Assembly: GCA_018715525.1 (NCBI GenBank)
Contig: DVLL01000005.1
Span: 1-64,000 of the forward strand
Direction: 5' to 3'
Length of the DNA stretch: 64,000 nucleotides
From: Candidatus Faeciplasma pullistercoris
GTDB taxonomy: Bacteria > Bacillota > Clostridia > Oscillospirales > Ruminococcaceae
Numbering within the stretch: the first letter of the stretch is position 1; each line of letters starts with the position of its first letter. This document shows positions 36,891 to 46,154 of the stretch, piece by piece. A program made the translations under genes and the position numbers. Under the pieces are notes generated by a model, which had not been told where the DNA came from, did no database searches, and saw only the letters and a program-made list of their open reading frames with translations.

Positions 36891-37941
36891 TCTTCTCTCC
36901 GGCGGCGCAGATGTCAATCTTGTAGCCGGTAAGTCTGGCTGCAAGCTTGGCGTTCTGTCCCTTGTTTCCTATCGCCAGGGAGAGCTGGCTCGCGGGCACG
37001 GTGACGGTACAGCTCTTAGAGCCGTCCTCCGCAAGCTTAACGCTCACTACCTCGGCGGGAGCAAGCGCGGATGCAATGTACTCCGCATCGTCCTCGCTGT
37101 AGCTTATCAAATCTATCTTTTCGCCCGAAAGCTCATCCACTATCGCGGTGATCCTCGAGCGCTTAGCGCCTATGCACGCGCCTATGGCATCGACGTCGGG
37201 ATTGTGGCTCATGACGGCTATCTTGCTCCTCGAGCCCGCCTCTCTTGCTACTCCCTTTATCTCAACCGTTCCGTCGTAGATCTCGGGCACCTCAAGCTCA
37301 AACAGCCTTCTCACAAAGTCCCGGTGCGTCCTTGACACCTTGACAGAGGGCTTCTTGTCGGGGTTCATCACTCCTACGACATACACCTTTATAATATCTC
37401 CCGCCCTGAGCTCCTCGCCGGGTATCTGCTCGCTGCGCGGGAAGTAGATCTCGTCCTTGTCTATCACGACAATAGCGTTTCCGGTTGCCGGCTCCACCTT
37501 TAAAACAGTCGCGGATACAAGCTCGTGCTCCTTATCCTTGTACTGAGCCACCAGCCTGTCTCTTTCAAACTGCTTTATATCAGAGCGGATAGACTGCTTG
37601 GCGCTCGACGCCGCAACTCTTCCGAACCTCGCGGGAGAAAGCGGTATCTCGCAGGTCCCGCCTACCACCGCCTTGGCGTCATAGGTCTTTGCCTCGTCGA
37701 GGGTTATCTCGTTGGCGGGATCCAAAGGCTCGCCCTCGACAACCGTCTTCAAAAGACACATTCCAAAGTTCTGAGCGTCCGGGTCGATGTCTATCCTCAC
37801 ATTTTCGGTGTTGGGGTAATCTCGCTTTATAGCCTTGAGGATGCCCTGCTTGATTCTCTCGATGAGAATATCTTGGGAAATTCCGTTAGCCCTCTCGATT
37901 CCCTCCAGCGCCTCAAAAAACTCCTTGTTCATAATCTTCAA
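36874..37941 (-). CDS. nusA: Transcription termination/antitermination factor NusA
   Basis: Binds RNA polymerase and nascent RNA to modulate pausing and termination. 355 residues, the short Firmicute form: N-terminal polymerase-binding domain, S1 domain, two KH domains (NPDVDAIGACIGAKRSRI, SLAIGNKGQNAKLAARLTG), and no C-terminal acidic repeats. A TTG at 37941 has the best ribosome-site spacing; the ATG at 37932 gives the family-like start MNKEFFEAL. The true start is one of these two. Confidence 0.95.
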   Translation of the reverse strand: MKIMNKEFFEALEGIERANGISQDILIERIKQGILKAIKRDYPNTENVRIDIDPDAQNFGMCLLKTVVEGEPLDPANEITLDEAKTYDAKAVVGGTCEIPLSPARFGRVAASSAKQSIRSDIKQFERDRLVAQYKDKEHELVSATVLKVEPATGNAIVVIDKDEIYFPRSEQIPGEELRAGDIIKVYVVGVMNPDKKPSVKVSRTHRDFVRRLFELEVPEIYDGTVEIKGVAREAGSRSKIAVMSHNPDVDAIGACIGAKRSRITAIVDELSGEKIDLISYSEDDAEYIASALAPAEVVSVKLAEDGSKSCTVTVPASQLSLAIGNKGQNAKLAARLTGYKIDICAAGEKNGQAE

Positions 37942-37976
37942 ACCATTCCTTTCATATATTCAGTTTGTAAAATAAC

Positions 37977-38456
37977 CTAAAACAGATCCGCGTCGTCGTT
38001 GAGCCTGACGCGGGCGCACTCGCTCAGCGGCAGCGTCTGATTATTTCCCTCGCCCAAGTCAAGCGTCACGCTCTTTTGCTTGTCGTCATAGCCCGCAAGG
38101 ATTCCCGTTATCTCCTTCACGCCGTCCCTCTCGCGGATAAAGCGGACTCTCACCTCGTCGCCTATGCAGACCTCGAAGTGCTCCGGACGCCTGAGCTCCC
38201 TGCCGAGCCCCGGCGAGCAGACCTCAAACACATAGGACTGAGAAATCGGGTCGGTCTCGTCGAGCAGCTTGTCGAGCGGGCGGTGAACCGCCTCGCAGTC
38301 GTACATGTCTATCCCGCCGTCCTTGTCGATAAACACCCTTAAATACCAGGTCGCGCCCTCCTTTTCAAACCGGACGTCCCACAAAAAGAGCCCGAGCTCG
38401 TCGCAGATGGGCTGCGCCAATGCCCTTACCTTGGTTACGGTTGCGCTGTCAGCCAT
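37977..38456 (-). CDS. rimP: Ribosome maturation factor RimP
   Basis: 30S maturation factor, first gene of the operon. 159 residues with typical VRALAQPICDELGLFLWDVRFE and the C-terminal SH3-like domain (ITGILAGYDDKQKSVTLDL). The ATG at 38456 follows ATGGAGAT; the ORF extends 12 nt further. The predicted leader of about 170 nt contains several stem-loops. Confidence 0.92.
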   Translation of the reverse strand: MADSATVTKVRALAQPICDELGLFLWDVRFEKEGATWYLRVFIDKDGGIDMYDCEAVHRPLDKLLDETDPISQSYVFEVCSPGLGRELRRPEHFEVCIGDEVRVRFIRERDGVKEITGILAGYDDKQKSVTLDLGEGNNQTLPLSECARVRLNDDADLF

Positions 38457-38635
38457 ACTAATCTCCATTCTGAAGCGTAAGCGGCGGGAGCCTGAAAGCC
38501 TCGAGCAAAGCTTTTTCTCCGCCGTCGCAGCCGCTCGCGACGCTTCGGCGCAAACAGCCGTATAAAATTGTCCTCATACAAACATAAAAGACCGGAACGA
38601 AGATTCCAGCCTTTCATTAAGAATTTATCAAATGT

Positions 38636-38664
38636 AGTATACCACAGTATAATGGAAAAATCAA
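38636..38664 (-). promoter_or_regulatory. Promoter of the rimP-nusA-infB operon
   Basis: On the minus strand TTGATT (38659-38664), 17 nt, TATACT (38636-38641). It gives a leader of about 170 nt before rimP, with hairpins such as CGTCGC/GCGACG. Confidence 0.65.
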
Positions 38665-38696
38665 GAGCCTAAGCCTGTTTTTTTGCGGAATTTTGC

Positions 38697-39839
38697 TCAG
38701 TTTATGTAAATCCTCGGCACTCTCTGACTGATTCCGCAGACAAGCTCATAGCCGATGCTGCCGTAGCTGTCGGCAAGCTCGTCGGCGGTTATCTCAAGCC
38801 CGCCGTCCCTGCCGAAGAGCGTGACGACATCCCCCTCGCGCACATCCGGCACGCCGCTGACATCTATCATGAGCTGATCCATGCACACTCTGCCTATTAT
38901 TTTAGCCTCCCGCCCTCTGACCAGCACTCTCGCTCGGTTGGAAAGAAGCCTCGGATACCCGTCCGCGTAGCCTATCGAAACGGTGGCTATCCTGGTCTCA
39001 CGCTCTGTGACGAAGGTCCTTCCGTAGCTGACGCTGACGCCCGCCTCCACCGTCTTTACCTGAGACACGCAGGCTTTGAGCTCCATTACCGGCTCCAGCC
39101 CAAGCCCCAGCGCACGGCTGTAGTCCGGCTTCAGCCCGTACAGGACTATGCCCAGCCTCGCGTAGTCGCTTCTTGGGTCAATGTGATACATAGCGCCCGC
39201 CGAATTAAGAAAATGCACAGACTTTATCCCCGAGCCGACCCCGTCAAGCTCAGCCTTGAGCGAGCATATAAGCTCTATCTGGTCGCGGGTGTAGGCTATA
39301 TCCTCCGGCTTGTCGCTGTCCGCCACGCTCAGGTGAGTAAATATCCCCTCAGCAGAAATGCCGCCCAGCGCGGCTATCCTGAGGCAGGTGTCCCTTAGCT
39401 CAAGGACGCTGTCCGAGCGTATGCCTATTCTCGACATTCCGGTGTCCACGGCGATATGGCAGCGGACAGTCTTTCCGGTCGGGCAGCAGCCGCAAAGCTC
39501 CGCCGCGTAGTCGTACTCGGTGATAGCCTGGATTATGTCGTAGCGTATCAGCTCGGGGGCGTTGCGCGGCGGCGTGTATCCAAGAATAAGGATGCTCCCG
39601 GTTACGCCAAGCTCCCTTAGCTCTATCGCCTCGATGATGTTGGAGACCGCGAAGAAATCCACTCCCGCCTCGAGCATGGCGGGTATCACGCCTTCCGCTC
39701 CGTGACCGTAGCAGTTGGCCTTTACCACGCAGATAAGACCGCAGCGGCCGTCAAGCCGCTCCCTGCAAAGGCTTATATTATTTTTGAGCCGGTCGAGATG
39801 AATCTCCGCCCACGCTCTTTTGAGCTCTTTTTTATTCAA
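38697..39839 (-). CDS. alr: Alanine racemase
   Basis: PLP enzyme that makes D-alanine for peptidoglycan. 380 residues; the PLP-lysine lies in CVVKANCYGHG, and the catalytic Tyr in the GYADGYPR region. The start is TTG at 39839, preceded by AAGGAGG at 7-8 nt; no in-frame ATG nearby fits as well. It is single, and divergent from the DUF1273 gene. Confidence 0.95.
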   Translation of the reverse strand: MNKKELKRAWAEIHLDRLKNNISLCRERLDGRCGLICVVKANCYGHGAEGVIPAMLEAGVDFFAVSNIIEAIELRELGVTGSILILGYTPPRNAPELIRYDIIQAITEYDYAAELCGCCPTGKTVRCHIAVDTGMSRIGIRSDSVLELRDTCLRIAALGGISAEGIFTHLSVADSDKPEDIAYTRDQIELICSLKAELDGVGSGIKSVHFLNSAGAMYHIDPRSDYARLGIVLYGLKPDYSRALGLGLEPVMELKACVSQVKTVEAGVSVSYGRTFVTERETRIATVSIGYADGYPRLLSNRARVLVRGREAKIIGRVCMDQLMIDVSGVPDVREGDVVTLFGRDGGLEITADELADSYGSIGYELVCGISQRVPRIYIN

Positions 39840-39921
39840 GGGTATGCCTCCTTGTCAGTACCGGATTAAAAACGACGTACAAGCCGCAGCCGGGCTGCGC
39901 CTTCAGCCGAGGTTTTTTCTC

Positions 39922-39950
39922 TTGCAAAATTTCTAAGTATATGCTAATAT
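39922..39950 (+). promoter_or_regulatory. Promoter of the DUF1273 gene
   Basis: TTGCAA, 17-nt spacer, TAATAT. Transcription would start near 39957, so the first in-frame ATG at 39941 cannot be the start codon. Confidence 0.55.
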
Positions 39951-40048
39951 CTATCTTGAGCATTGTGCATCTTAGCATTATGCCCGTACAGATATTTCAT
40001 TTATATGATACGATATCGAAACTCATTATACGGAAGGTGGCTACGCCG

Positions 40049-40621
40049 GTGGGCTGCATACTGCTTAACAGAGATAACGTCCGGGACTATCCCTTTGACA
40101 TGGTCTCTACCGCCTGCTTCACCGGTCACAGACTGACCTCCTTGCCAAAGGAGTACTCCCACCCGCTCAGGGTGAGGATGATGCAGAGTCTGATAGCGCT
40201 CAAGGTGATCGAAGCGGCGCGAGCCGGCTACCGCACATTTATAACAGGTATGGCTCTTGGAGCCGATATGCTCTTCGCAGACAGCGTCCTTGACCACGCC
40301 GACGCCAATCCCGAGCTCGGCATAAGGCTGGTGGGCGTCTCGCCGTTCGCGGGCGAGGAAAGAAGGCTGAGCCCGGAGGAGCTTGCAAGGTACAACAGCG
40401 TCAAAGACAGGTGCCACGCTTTCATTACCCTGTCGTCCGGCTACTACAACGGCTGCTTTGCCGCCAGAAACAGGTTCATGGTCGAGCATTCCTCGCTGCT
40501 CATAGCCCTTTACCACCACGACCGCAGCGGAACGAGCCAGACGATCAACATGGCGAAAAGGAAGGGCCTTAGGATCGAGCAAATCAATCTTGGCAGCCTC
40601 TCGGTATATTTCGGTCTTTGA
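40049..40621 (+). CDS. DUF1273/SLOG family protein (YpsA-like)
   Basis: 190 residues. A SLOG-type nucleotide-binding fold: ACFTGHR near the start, TFITGMALGADMLFADSV, and the C-terminal GTSQTINMAKRKGL. YpsA of Bacillus affects cell division and copes with oxidative stress; the ligand is unknown. The start is uncertain: GTG at 40049 with GGAAGG upstream is preferred, ATG at 40100 is possible. It is close to zapA (2 kb), but no link is shown. Confidence 0.82.
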   Translation: MGCILLNRDNVRDYPFDMVSTACFTGHRLTSLPKEYSHPLRVRMMQSLIALKVIEAARAGYRTFITGMALGADMLFADSVLDHADANPELGIRLVGVSPFAGEERRLSPEELARYNSVKDRCHAFITLSSGYYNGCFAARNRFMVEHSSLLIALYHHDRSGTSQTINMAKRKGLRIEQINLGSLSVYFGL

Positions 40622-40733
40622 CAGCCGGAATACCCCGCGCGGCGCATACCAAAGGCGTATAGTATATATCATATATCACTCGCACGCAAATTGCAATAGC
40701 TTATAATTTTACCAAAGGAAGAGTATCAAGGCT

Positions 40734-41696
40734 ATGGCTAAAAAATTCAAAGGAAAAAGATCTCAGGTCAAAGTGTTTCTTGTCTACATGTCCGTAATGC
40801 TTGTCTGCATGCTTATTTTCGGAGCAGCCGCGCTCTTTTTGATGGACAGATTCGTCACACAGCCCGCTTTAGACCGCGACCGTGAGGAGCAGGAGGCGCT
40901 TGACTCCGAGCAGGACTCTCAGCCTCTTATCGACTACTCGCTCTACCGCAAGACCTATCTCTTTGTCGGAGCGGACGGTCAGGACATCAACGCGATGGCT
41001 CTTATCCGCTTTACTCCCGACGAGGGCGGTATCGAGGTCGTCCCTGTCTCCGAGCTTACCCTCTCCCGCGTAGGGGAAACGAGCGGAACGCTCCAGGCTC
41101 TTTATGAGAGCGGAGGAATGAACTATCTTAAATCCGCCGTCGAATCGACGTTCTCGGTGAGCTGCGACAGCTATATAAAAATATCCAACGACGGCTGGAA
41201 GAGTCTTGTGGAGTACACCGGCGGGGTGACCAGCTATTCCTTCCCCGAGGAGCTTTACTACAAGGACGAGGAAAGCGGCGAGCTGACCAGCTTCTCCGAA
41301 GGAACAGCCACCAGGACGCTCTGGGGCGACGATATCAGAAGAATAATGACCTATCCCAACTATTCCGGCGGCGAGCAGGCAAGGCTACAGGTGATAGGCG
41401 AGCTTACCGTTTCGCTTCTTAACAACGCCTTTACCGCTCATGCCGAGGATGTAAACTCCAACCTGCAAAATATCTTCAACGCGATATTCAACAATTCCGA
41501 TACAAATATAACCACCCGCAGCTTTAACGATGTCCGCCCGGCGTATGAGTATCTTCTCGACGGCGGCTACACCTCGGCTACCTACCGCATCCCGAGGGGT
41601 AGCTATGACTCGAACGGCTTTTTCACCGTCGACCCGGAGTTTATAGCCGAGCTGTCCGAGTACTTCGGCTTTACGGAAGCCGAGCCCGCGCAGTAA
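40734..41696 (+). CDS. LytR-CpsA-Psr (LCP)-like membrane protein, divergent
   Basis: 320 residues: basic N-terminus, one transmembrane helix (about 13-37), then an extracytoplasmic domain resembling LCP (FVGADGQDINAMALIRF, GGMNYLKSAVESTFSVSCDSYIKIS). LCP enzymes attach wall polymers to peptidoglycan. The conserved phosphate-binding Arg positions of canonical LCPs are not obvious to me, so activity is uncertain. Hairpin terminator follows; monocistronic. Confidence 0.6.
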   Translation: MAKKFKGKRSQVKVFLVYMSVMLVCMLIFGAAALFLMDRFVTQPALDRDREEQEALDSEQDSQPLIDYSLYRKTYLFVGADGQDINAMALIRFTPDEGGIEVVPVSELTLSRVGETSGTLQALYESGGMNYLKSAVESTFSVSCDSYIKISNDGWKSLVEYTGGVTSYSFPEELYYKDEESGELTSFSEGTATRTLWGDDIRRIMTYPNYSGGEQARLQVIGELTVSLLNNAFTAHAEDVNSNLQNIFNAIFNNSDTNITTRSFNDVRPAYEYLLDGGYTSATYRIPRGSYDSNGFFTVDPEFIAELSEYFGFTEAEPAQ

Positions 41697-41732
41697 AGCC
41701 TGCCGCCAATAGCATAACGCAGTAATCACGCC

Positions 41733-41766
41733 AAGACCGCAGTGCTTCAGAGCGACCTGCGGTCTT
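41733..41766 (+). terminator. Hairpin after the LCP-like gene
   Basis: AAGACCGCAG pairs with CTGCGGTCTT perfectly. The following T-run is short (TACTTTGCC). Confidence 0.6.
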
Positions 41767-41813
41767 TACTTTGCCTAAATTTCCCGCAATGTATCGAAAT
41801 AGTTATAAAGAGC

Positions 41814-41842
41814 TTGAAATGCCCCGAAAAATAGGATATACT
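41814..41842 (+). promoter_or_regulatory. Promoter of the zapA operon
   Basis: TTGAAA, 17 nt, TATACT. About 100 nt of leader follow, with hairpins GCAGG/CCTGC and GGCGGAT/ATCCGCC just before the ribosome site. Confidence 0.65.
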
Positions 41843-41949
41843 TATATTGAATCATTGCAGGTCAAGGACGCCTGCGCCACTAAACGCGAAAGGACTTGGG
41901 CGGATATAACCGGCTTTTTCTGGCGATCCGCCAAGGATAGGGCATAAAA

Positions 41950-42300
41950 ATGGAGAACCGAGTAAAAGTAAGGATCATCGGCAGGGAATATACCCTCGGA
42001 ACGGACGACACTCCGGAATACACGCTTGAGCTTGCCAGAGAGCTTGACTCAAGAATGAACAAGATGCTCGCCGAGAGCAAAACGCTCAGCGGAATAGACG
42101 TCGCTATACTTTCCGCGCTCAACGCCATGGACGAGGCGTCAAAGGCGTCCTCGAACGCCGACAACATACGCCTCCAGCTCGGCGAATATGTCACCTCGGC
42201 GGACAAGGCGCGCCAGAGGTATGAGTCCGCCAAGAAGGAGATAGCGGCTCTCAAGAAGAGAATCGAGGAGCTTGAGACCAAGCTCAGCTCTAAGATATAG
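41950..42300 (+). CDS. zapA: Cell division protein ZapA
   Basis: FtsZ-ring associated protein. 116 residues: N-terminal ZapA head (VKVRIIGREYTLGTDDTPEY) and a long C-terminal coiled coil (about 65-115) used for tetramerisation. AGGATAGGG precedes the start. It is 5 nt ahead of the U32 peptidase gene, so probably cotranscribed. Confidence 0.9.
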   Translation: MENRVKVRIIGREYTLGTDDTPEYTLELARELDSRMNKMLAESKTLSGIDVAILSALNAMDEASKASSNADNIRLQLGEYVTSADKARQRYESAKKEIAALKKRIEELETKLSSKI

Positions 42301-42305
42301 ACGGC

Positions 42306-44357
42306 ATGAGCGCAGAGATATTGTCCCCCTGCGGCTCGTTTGAGTCGCTTGAGGCGGCGCTCCGCTCCGGAGCGGACGCGGTGTATCTCGGCGGAAAGAG
42401 CTTTTCCGCGAGAGCGAACGCCCAGAACTTCTCCCACGAGGAGCTTGAGACCGCTGTCGCCCTATGCCATAGGTACGGCGCAAGGGTATATCAGGCGGTC
42501 AACACCTGCGTGCTCGGCAAGGAGCTTTCAAGTCTCGCCGACGAGCTGGAATTCTCCTGCCGTACAGGTATAGACGGGCTTATAATCCAGGACAGAGCGG
42601 TGGAGTACATAATCAGGACCGCCTGCCCCGATATGCCGATACACGCCTCCACCCAGATGACCCTCCACACAAAAAACGGCGTTCTGTGGGCTAAGGAGCA
42701 TGGCTACAGCCGGGCTGTTTTGTCCAGGGAGCTTCCGGCAAAAACAATAGAAGAGCTTTCACGCCTCGGCATAGAAACCGAGGTTTTTGTTCACGGAGCG
42801 CTGTGCATGTCCGTATCCGGGCAATGCTACATGAGCGCGCTGATAGGCTCGCGTTCGGCAAACCGAGGAAGCTGCGCGGGAGCGTGCAGGCTGCCATTTT
42901 CCGCCTCGGGAAAAACAGACTCGAAGTACGCCCTTTCCCTAAAGGACATGTCTCTTGCCGACTATGTCCAAGAATTGAATGAATGCGGAGTCTCGTCGCT
43001 GAAAATCGAGGGCAGGATGAAAAGACCGGAGTATGTGGCCGCCGCAACCACGGCGATTAAAAACGCCTCCATCGGCAGACCGTGGGACCATGAGACGCTT
43101 AAAGCCGTGTTCTCAAGAAGCGGATTTACCGACGGGTACTACACCGGTAAGACCGGAGCGGGTATGTTCGGCGCGAGGCAGAAGGAGGACGTCCTCTCTG
43201 CGTCCGGAGTTCTGCCCGGGCTCAGGGCTTTATACCGCAATGAGCCTCAGAAGTTTGAGGTGAGCTTCGAGCTATCTGCCTCGGGAGGCAGACCCTGCTC
43301 GCTCACAGCGTCTGACGGAACTGCCAAAGTCACCCTGACCGGAGCCGTGCCTCAAGCAGCGGTCAACCGCGAGACAACTGCCTGCGAGATAAAAGCCCAG
43401 CTTTCAAAGCTGGGCGGTACGCTTTACCGCCTCAAAGCCGCGTCGGTTGAAATAGACCCCGGGCTGATGCTCCCCCTATCTGAAATAAACAGGCTGCGCA
43501 GGGAGGCTCTTGGGCTTCTCGACGAAAAAAGGATAGAGCGGCTTGACCGCCGCCGCGAATTTGACCGCTCCCGTCTCATACTCGACAGACCCAAGACGCA
43601 CAAGGGCAAAATCCCCGAGCTGTGGGTGAGCGCGCAGAGCCTTTCTCAGCTCAGCGAGCTGGATATATCCAAAATCCCAAAGCTCATACTCCCCCTTTCA
43701 AGCGCCGAGGAGGCTGCCGGCTCGGGCATACCTCTCGACAAAATAATTTTGTCCCTTCCCCGGTTCAGCTTTGACGAGGAGGCTCTTGAAAAAAAGCTTC
43801 TTAAGGCTCGCGGCATGGGGCTTCGGCAGGTGGAGTGCACGAACGCCGCTCACATCAGGCTCGCAAAATCGCTCGGGCTATCCGCCTACGGCGGCTTCGG
43901 GCTCAATATCACCAACTCAGTCGCCGCCCATATGTACGCCTCGGACGGTCTTAAGGCGCTCACGCTTTCCTTTGAGCTTAAGGCGTCGCAGGCGTCAGGG
44001 ATCGCTTCGCCTGTCCCTGTGGGCGCTGTGATCTACGGCAGGCTGCCGCTTATGTTGGCGGTAAACTGCCCGATAAAAGCCGAGCTCGGCTGCCATGGCT
44101 GCACCCGCTCGGTGACCGACCGCACCGGCGCGAAATTCCCGGTGCTCTGCCGCAAAGCCGACGGATATGTCGAGATACTTAACTCCAAGGTGCTCAGGCT
44201 TTCGGACAAGCTCTCAGACTTCAGCCTCGACTACTGCATACTCAGCTTCACCCTTGAAACTCCTGCCGAGGTGAAAAGCACGCTTGACGACTACCTCTGC
44301 GGCAGAGCCCCGCAGGGAGAATATACGAGAGGACTTTATTACCGGGGTATAATTTAG
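42306..44357 (+). CDS. U32 family peptidase / RlhA-like enzyme
   Basis: 683 residues. The U32 signature EVFVHGALCMSVSGQCYMS is complete, with the four-cysteine set (C-x6-C ... CAGACR) that may bind an Fe-S cluster. The C-terminal half is the DUF3656-like extension. Relatives include the rRNA hydroxylase RlhA and the collagenase-named YrrN/O group; an RNA-modifying role is now favoured over proteolysis for many members. It follows zapA closely. Confidence 0.88.
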   Translation: MSAEILSPCGSFESLEAALRSGADAVYLGGKSFSARANAQNFSHEELETAVALCHRYGARVYQAVNTCVLGKELSSLADELEFSCRTGIDGLIIQDRAVEYIIRTACPDMPIHASTQMTLHTKNGVLWAKEHGYSRAVLSRELPAKTIEELSRLGIETEVFVHGALCMSVSGQCYMSALIGSRSANRGSCAGACRLPFSASGKTDSKYALSLKDMSLADYVQELNECGVSSLKIEGRMKRPEYVAAATTAIKNASIGRPWDHETLKAVFSRSGFTDGYYTGKTGAGMFGARQKEDVLSASGVLPGLRALYRNEPQKFEVSFELSASGGRPCSLTASDGTAKVTLTGAVPQAAVNRETTACEIKAQLSKLGGTLYRLKAASVEIDPGLMLPLSEINRLRREALGLLDEKRIERLDRRREFDRSRLILDRPKTHKGKIPELWVSAQSLSQLSELDISKIPKLILPLSSAEEAAGSGIPLDKIILSLPRFSFDEEALEKKLLKARGMGLRQVECTNAAHIRLAKSLGLSAYGGFGLNITNSVAAHMYASDGLKALTLSFELKASQASGIASPVPVGAVIYGRLPLMLAVNCPIKAELGCHGCTRSVTDRTGAKFPVLCRKADGYVEILNSKVLRLSDKLSDFSLDYCILSFTLETPAEVKSTLDDYLCGRAPQGEYTRGLYYRGII

Positions 44358-44378
44358 CCCGGTAATGAGATAAATATT

Positions 44379-44819
44379 ATGGTACTGAAATTTAAAAAGC
44401 TTCGTGAAAACGCCGTTATCCCCCGCCCCGCCACCTCGCAGAGCGCAGGCCTTGACCTGTGCGCCTGCATAGACGAGCCGCTTACCCTGCATGTCGGGGA
44501 AATAGCCACTATCCCCTGCGGGATAGCCTGCTGCCCGGATAGACAGGACGTCGCGCTTTTGGTGTTTGTGCGCTCCTCGCTCGGCAGAAAGCACGGGCTG
44601 ACGCTTGCCAATTCGGTGGGCGTGGTGGACTCCGACTATCGGGGAGAAATAATGGTTCCGATAATCAATCACGGAGCCTCGGACTACACCTTCGAGCCGG
44701 GAGAAAGGTTCGCGCAGCTTGTGGTCACGCCGGTGATTTTCCCCGAGATCGAGCAAGCGCAGGAGCTTCCGGAATCCGACCGCGGCATGGGCGGCTTCGG
44801 TTCGACAGGAAGGCTGTGA
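44379..44819 (+). CDS. dut: dUTP diphosphatase
   Basis: Trimeric dUTPase: dUTP to dUMP and pyrophosphate, preventing uracil in DNA. 146 residues; five motifs visible: AGLDLCA, VRSSLGRKHG, GVVDSDYRGE, GERFAQLVV and the C-terminal GMGGFGSTGR. It lies 21 nt after the U32 gene. Its last 136 nt overlap the 3' end of the convergent symporter gene. Confidence 0.95.
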   Translation: MVLKFKKLRENAVIPRPATSQSAGLDLCACIDEPLTLHVGEIATIPCGIACCPDRQDVALLVFVRSSLGRKHGLTLANSVGVVDSDYRGEIMVPIINHGASDYTFEPGERFAQLVVTPVIFPEIEQAQELPESDRGMGGFGSTGRL

Positions 44820-46108
44820 GCCTCTGATAAAATCTCCCCGCGCAGCTTTATCAGCGCGAAGGTGCAGGGAAAGACCATAAGCCCGTTGAATATGTCGCTT
44901 ACAAGCCAGACCCGCTCAAGGCTCATCACCGCTCCTAAATACGCCGACATGGCGTACAAAAGCTTATACGCAGTTATCAGGGGCTTTTTGCCTCTGAGTG
45001 CATAATCCGCCGCAGCAAGGCCTATCCTCGACCAGCCTATAACGGTCGCTATCCCAAAGCCGGCTATGCTGACGGCGGCTAATTTTCCGGCAAGCCCGCC
45101 GTACACCCTGCCAAACGCCGAGGTGACGAGCTGCGCTCCGTCCGCGCCGCCCAAGAGCTCAACTCCTGAGGAGAGTATTCCCACCGCCGTGAGGCTGCAT
45201 ATAACGAAGGTGTCAACAATGAGCTCAAAAATATTCATCAGACCCTGCTCGCAAGGCGTCCGACAGCCGGATTCGGCGTGTATCGCCGCGGTAGTTCCAA
45301 GTCCCGCCTCGTTTGAAAATATCCCGCGCCGGAAGCCGACGCTTACCGCTCTTCTCACAGCCGCTCCCGCCGTGCCGCCGAATACCGCTCTTATCCCGAA
45401 CGCGCCGCCGAAAATATCCGAAAACACTCCGGGCAGCGCAGAGCGGTTCATTATTATCAGAACGAGCATCGCAACGATATACCCCGCCGTCAGCAAAGGC
45501 AGAAATACTCCGCACAGCCTTCCCGCGAACTCAGAGCTTGAAAACAGACAGAACAAGGCTACCGCCGCCACGGCCGCTCCGCAGTACACAGGGTCAAGCG
45601 AGAACTCCTTGTAAAGAGCCTCCGCCGCCGAGTTTGACTGCACCATGCTACCCATTCCGAACGACGCGAGCATGCAGAACAGGGCGTATAGCATTCCCGC
45701 AAGCGGGTCCTTTAATCCGTCGCGAAGAGCATACATTATTCCGCCTTTTTTTCCGTCGCGGTACTTTATACTTAATATGCCCTCCGCGTACGCGACCGCC
45801 ATCCCGAAAAAGCCGGACACCCACAGCCAAAATATCCCGCCCGGTCCCCCGAGCGTAAGCGCAGTCGCGACTCCGGTAACGCTGCCGGTGCCTACTGTCG
45901 CCGCAAGCGCGGTGGAGATACACCCAAGCCTTGAGCCGTCGGAGGAAAACAGGTTCCTTTTGACGCAGCGGAGTATATCGGCTATTCTAAGCTGCACAAG
46001 CCTTGTCCTGAAGCTGAAATACACCCCCACCGATATTATCAGAATAACCGTCGGCATCCCCCAGACGGCGTCCGAAACCGCGGTAAGTATTTTGTTTATC
46101 GCCACCAC
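44684..46108 (-). CDS. Sodium:alanine/glycine symporter (AGCS family)
   Basis: 474 residues, about 10-11 membrane helices. Family motifs: ALAATVGTGSVTGVATAL and GGPGGIFWLWVSGFFGMA, FSNEAGLGTT. Imports alanine or glycine with Na+. The start is GTG (46108 or 46105) after GGGAGG. The natural family end is near residue 430; the last 45 residues (from about LPVEPKPPMPRS) are antisense to dut and look like a read-through tail, so the stop was probably lost and replaced downstream. Confidence 0.9.
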   Translation of the reverse strand: MVAINKILTAVSDAVWGMPTVILIISVGVYFSFRTRLVQLRIADILRCVKRNLFSSDGSRLGCISTALAATVGTGSVTGVATALTLGGPGGIFWLWVSGFFGMAVAYAEGILSIKYRDGKKGGIMYALRDGLKDPLAGMLYALFCMLASFGMGSMVQSNSAAEALYKEFSLDPVYCGAAVAAVALFCLFSSSEFAGRLCGVFLPLLTAGYIVAMLVLIIMNRSALPGVFSDIFGGAFGIRAVFGGTAGAAVRRAVSVGFRRGIFSNEAGLGTTAAIHAESGCRTPCEQGLMNIFELIVDTFVICSLTAVGILSSGVELLGGADGAQLVTSAFGRVYGGLAGKLAAVSIAGFGIATVIGWSRIGLAAADYALRGKKPLITAYKLLYAMSAYLGAVMSLERVWLVSDIFNGLMVFPCTFALIKLRGEILSEAHSLPVEPKPPMPRSDSGSSCACSISGKITGVTTSCANLSPGSKV

Positions 46109-46154
46109 TCATTCCTCCCGCTCCGGCTACCATCCTTTATCTGTGAAAGGAAGC

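Noticed and set aside
41845-41949. 6S RNA next to zapA
   Set aside because: In gamma-proteobacteria ssrS adjoins zapA, but the sequence here is too short (about 100 nt) and lacks the long open-bubble hairpin.
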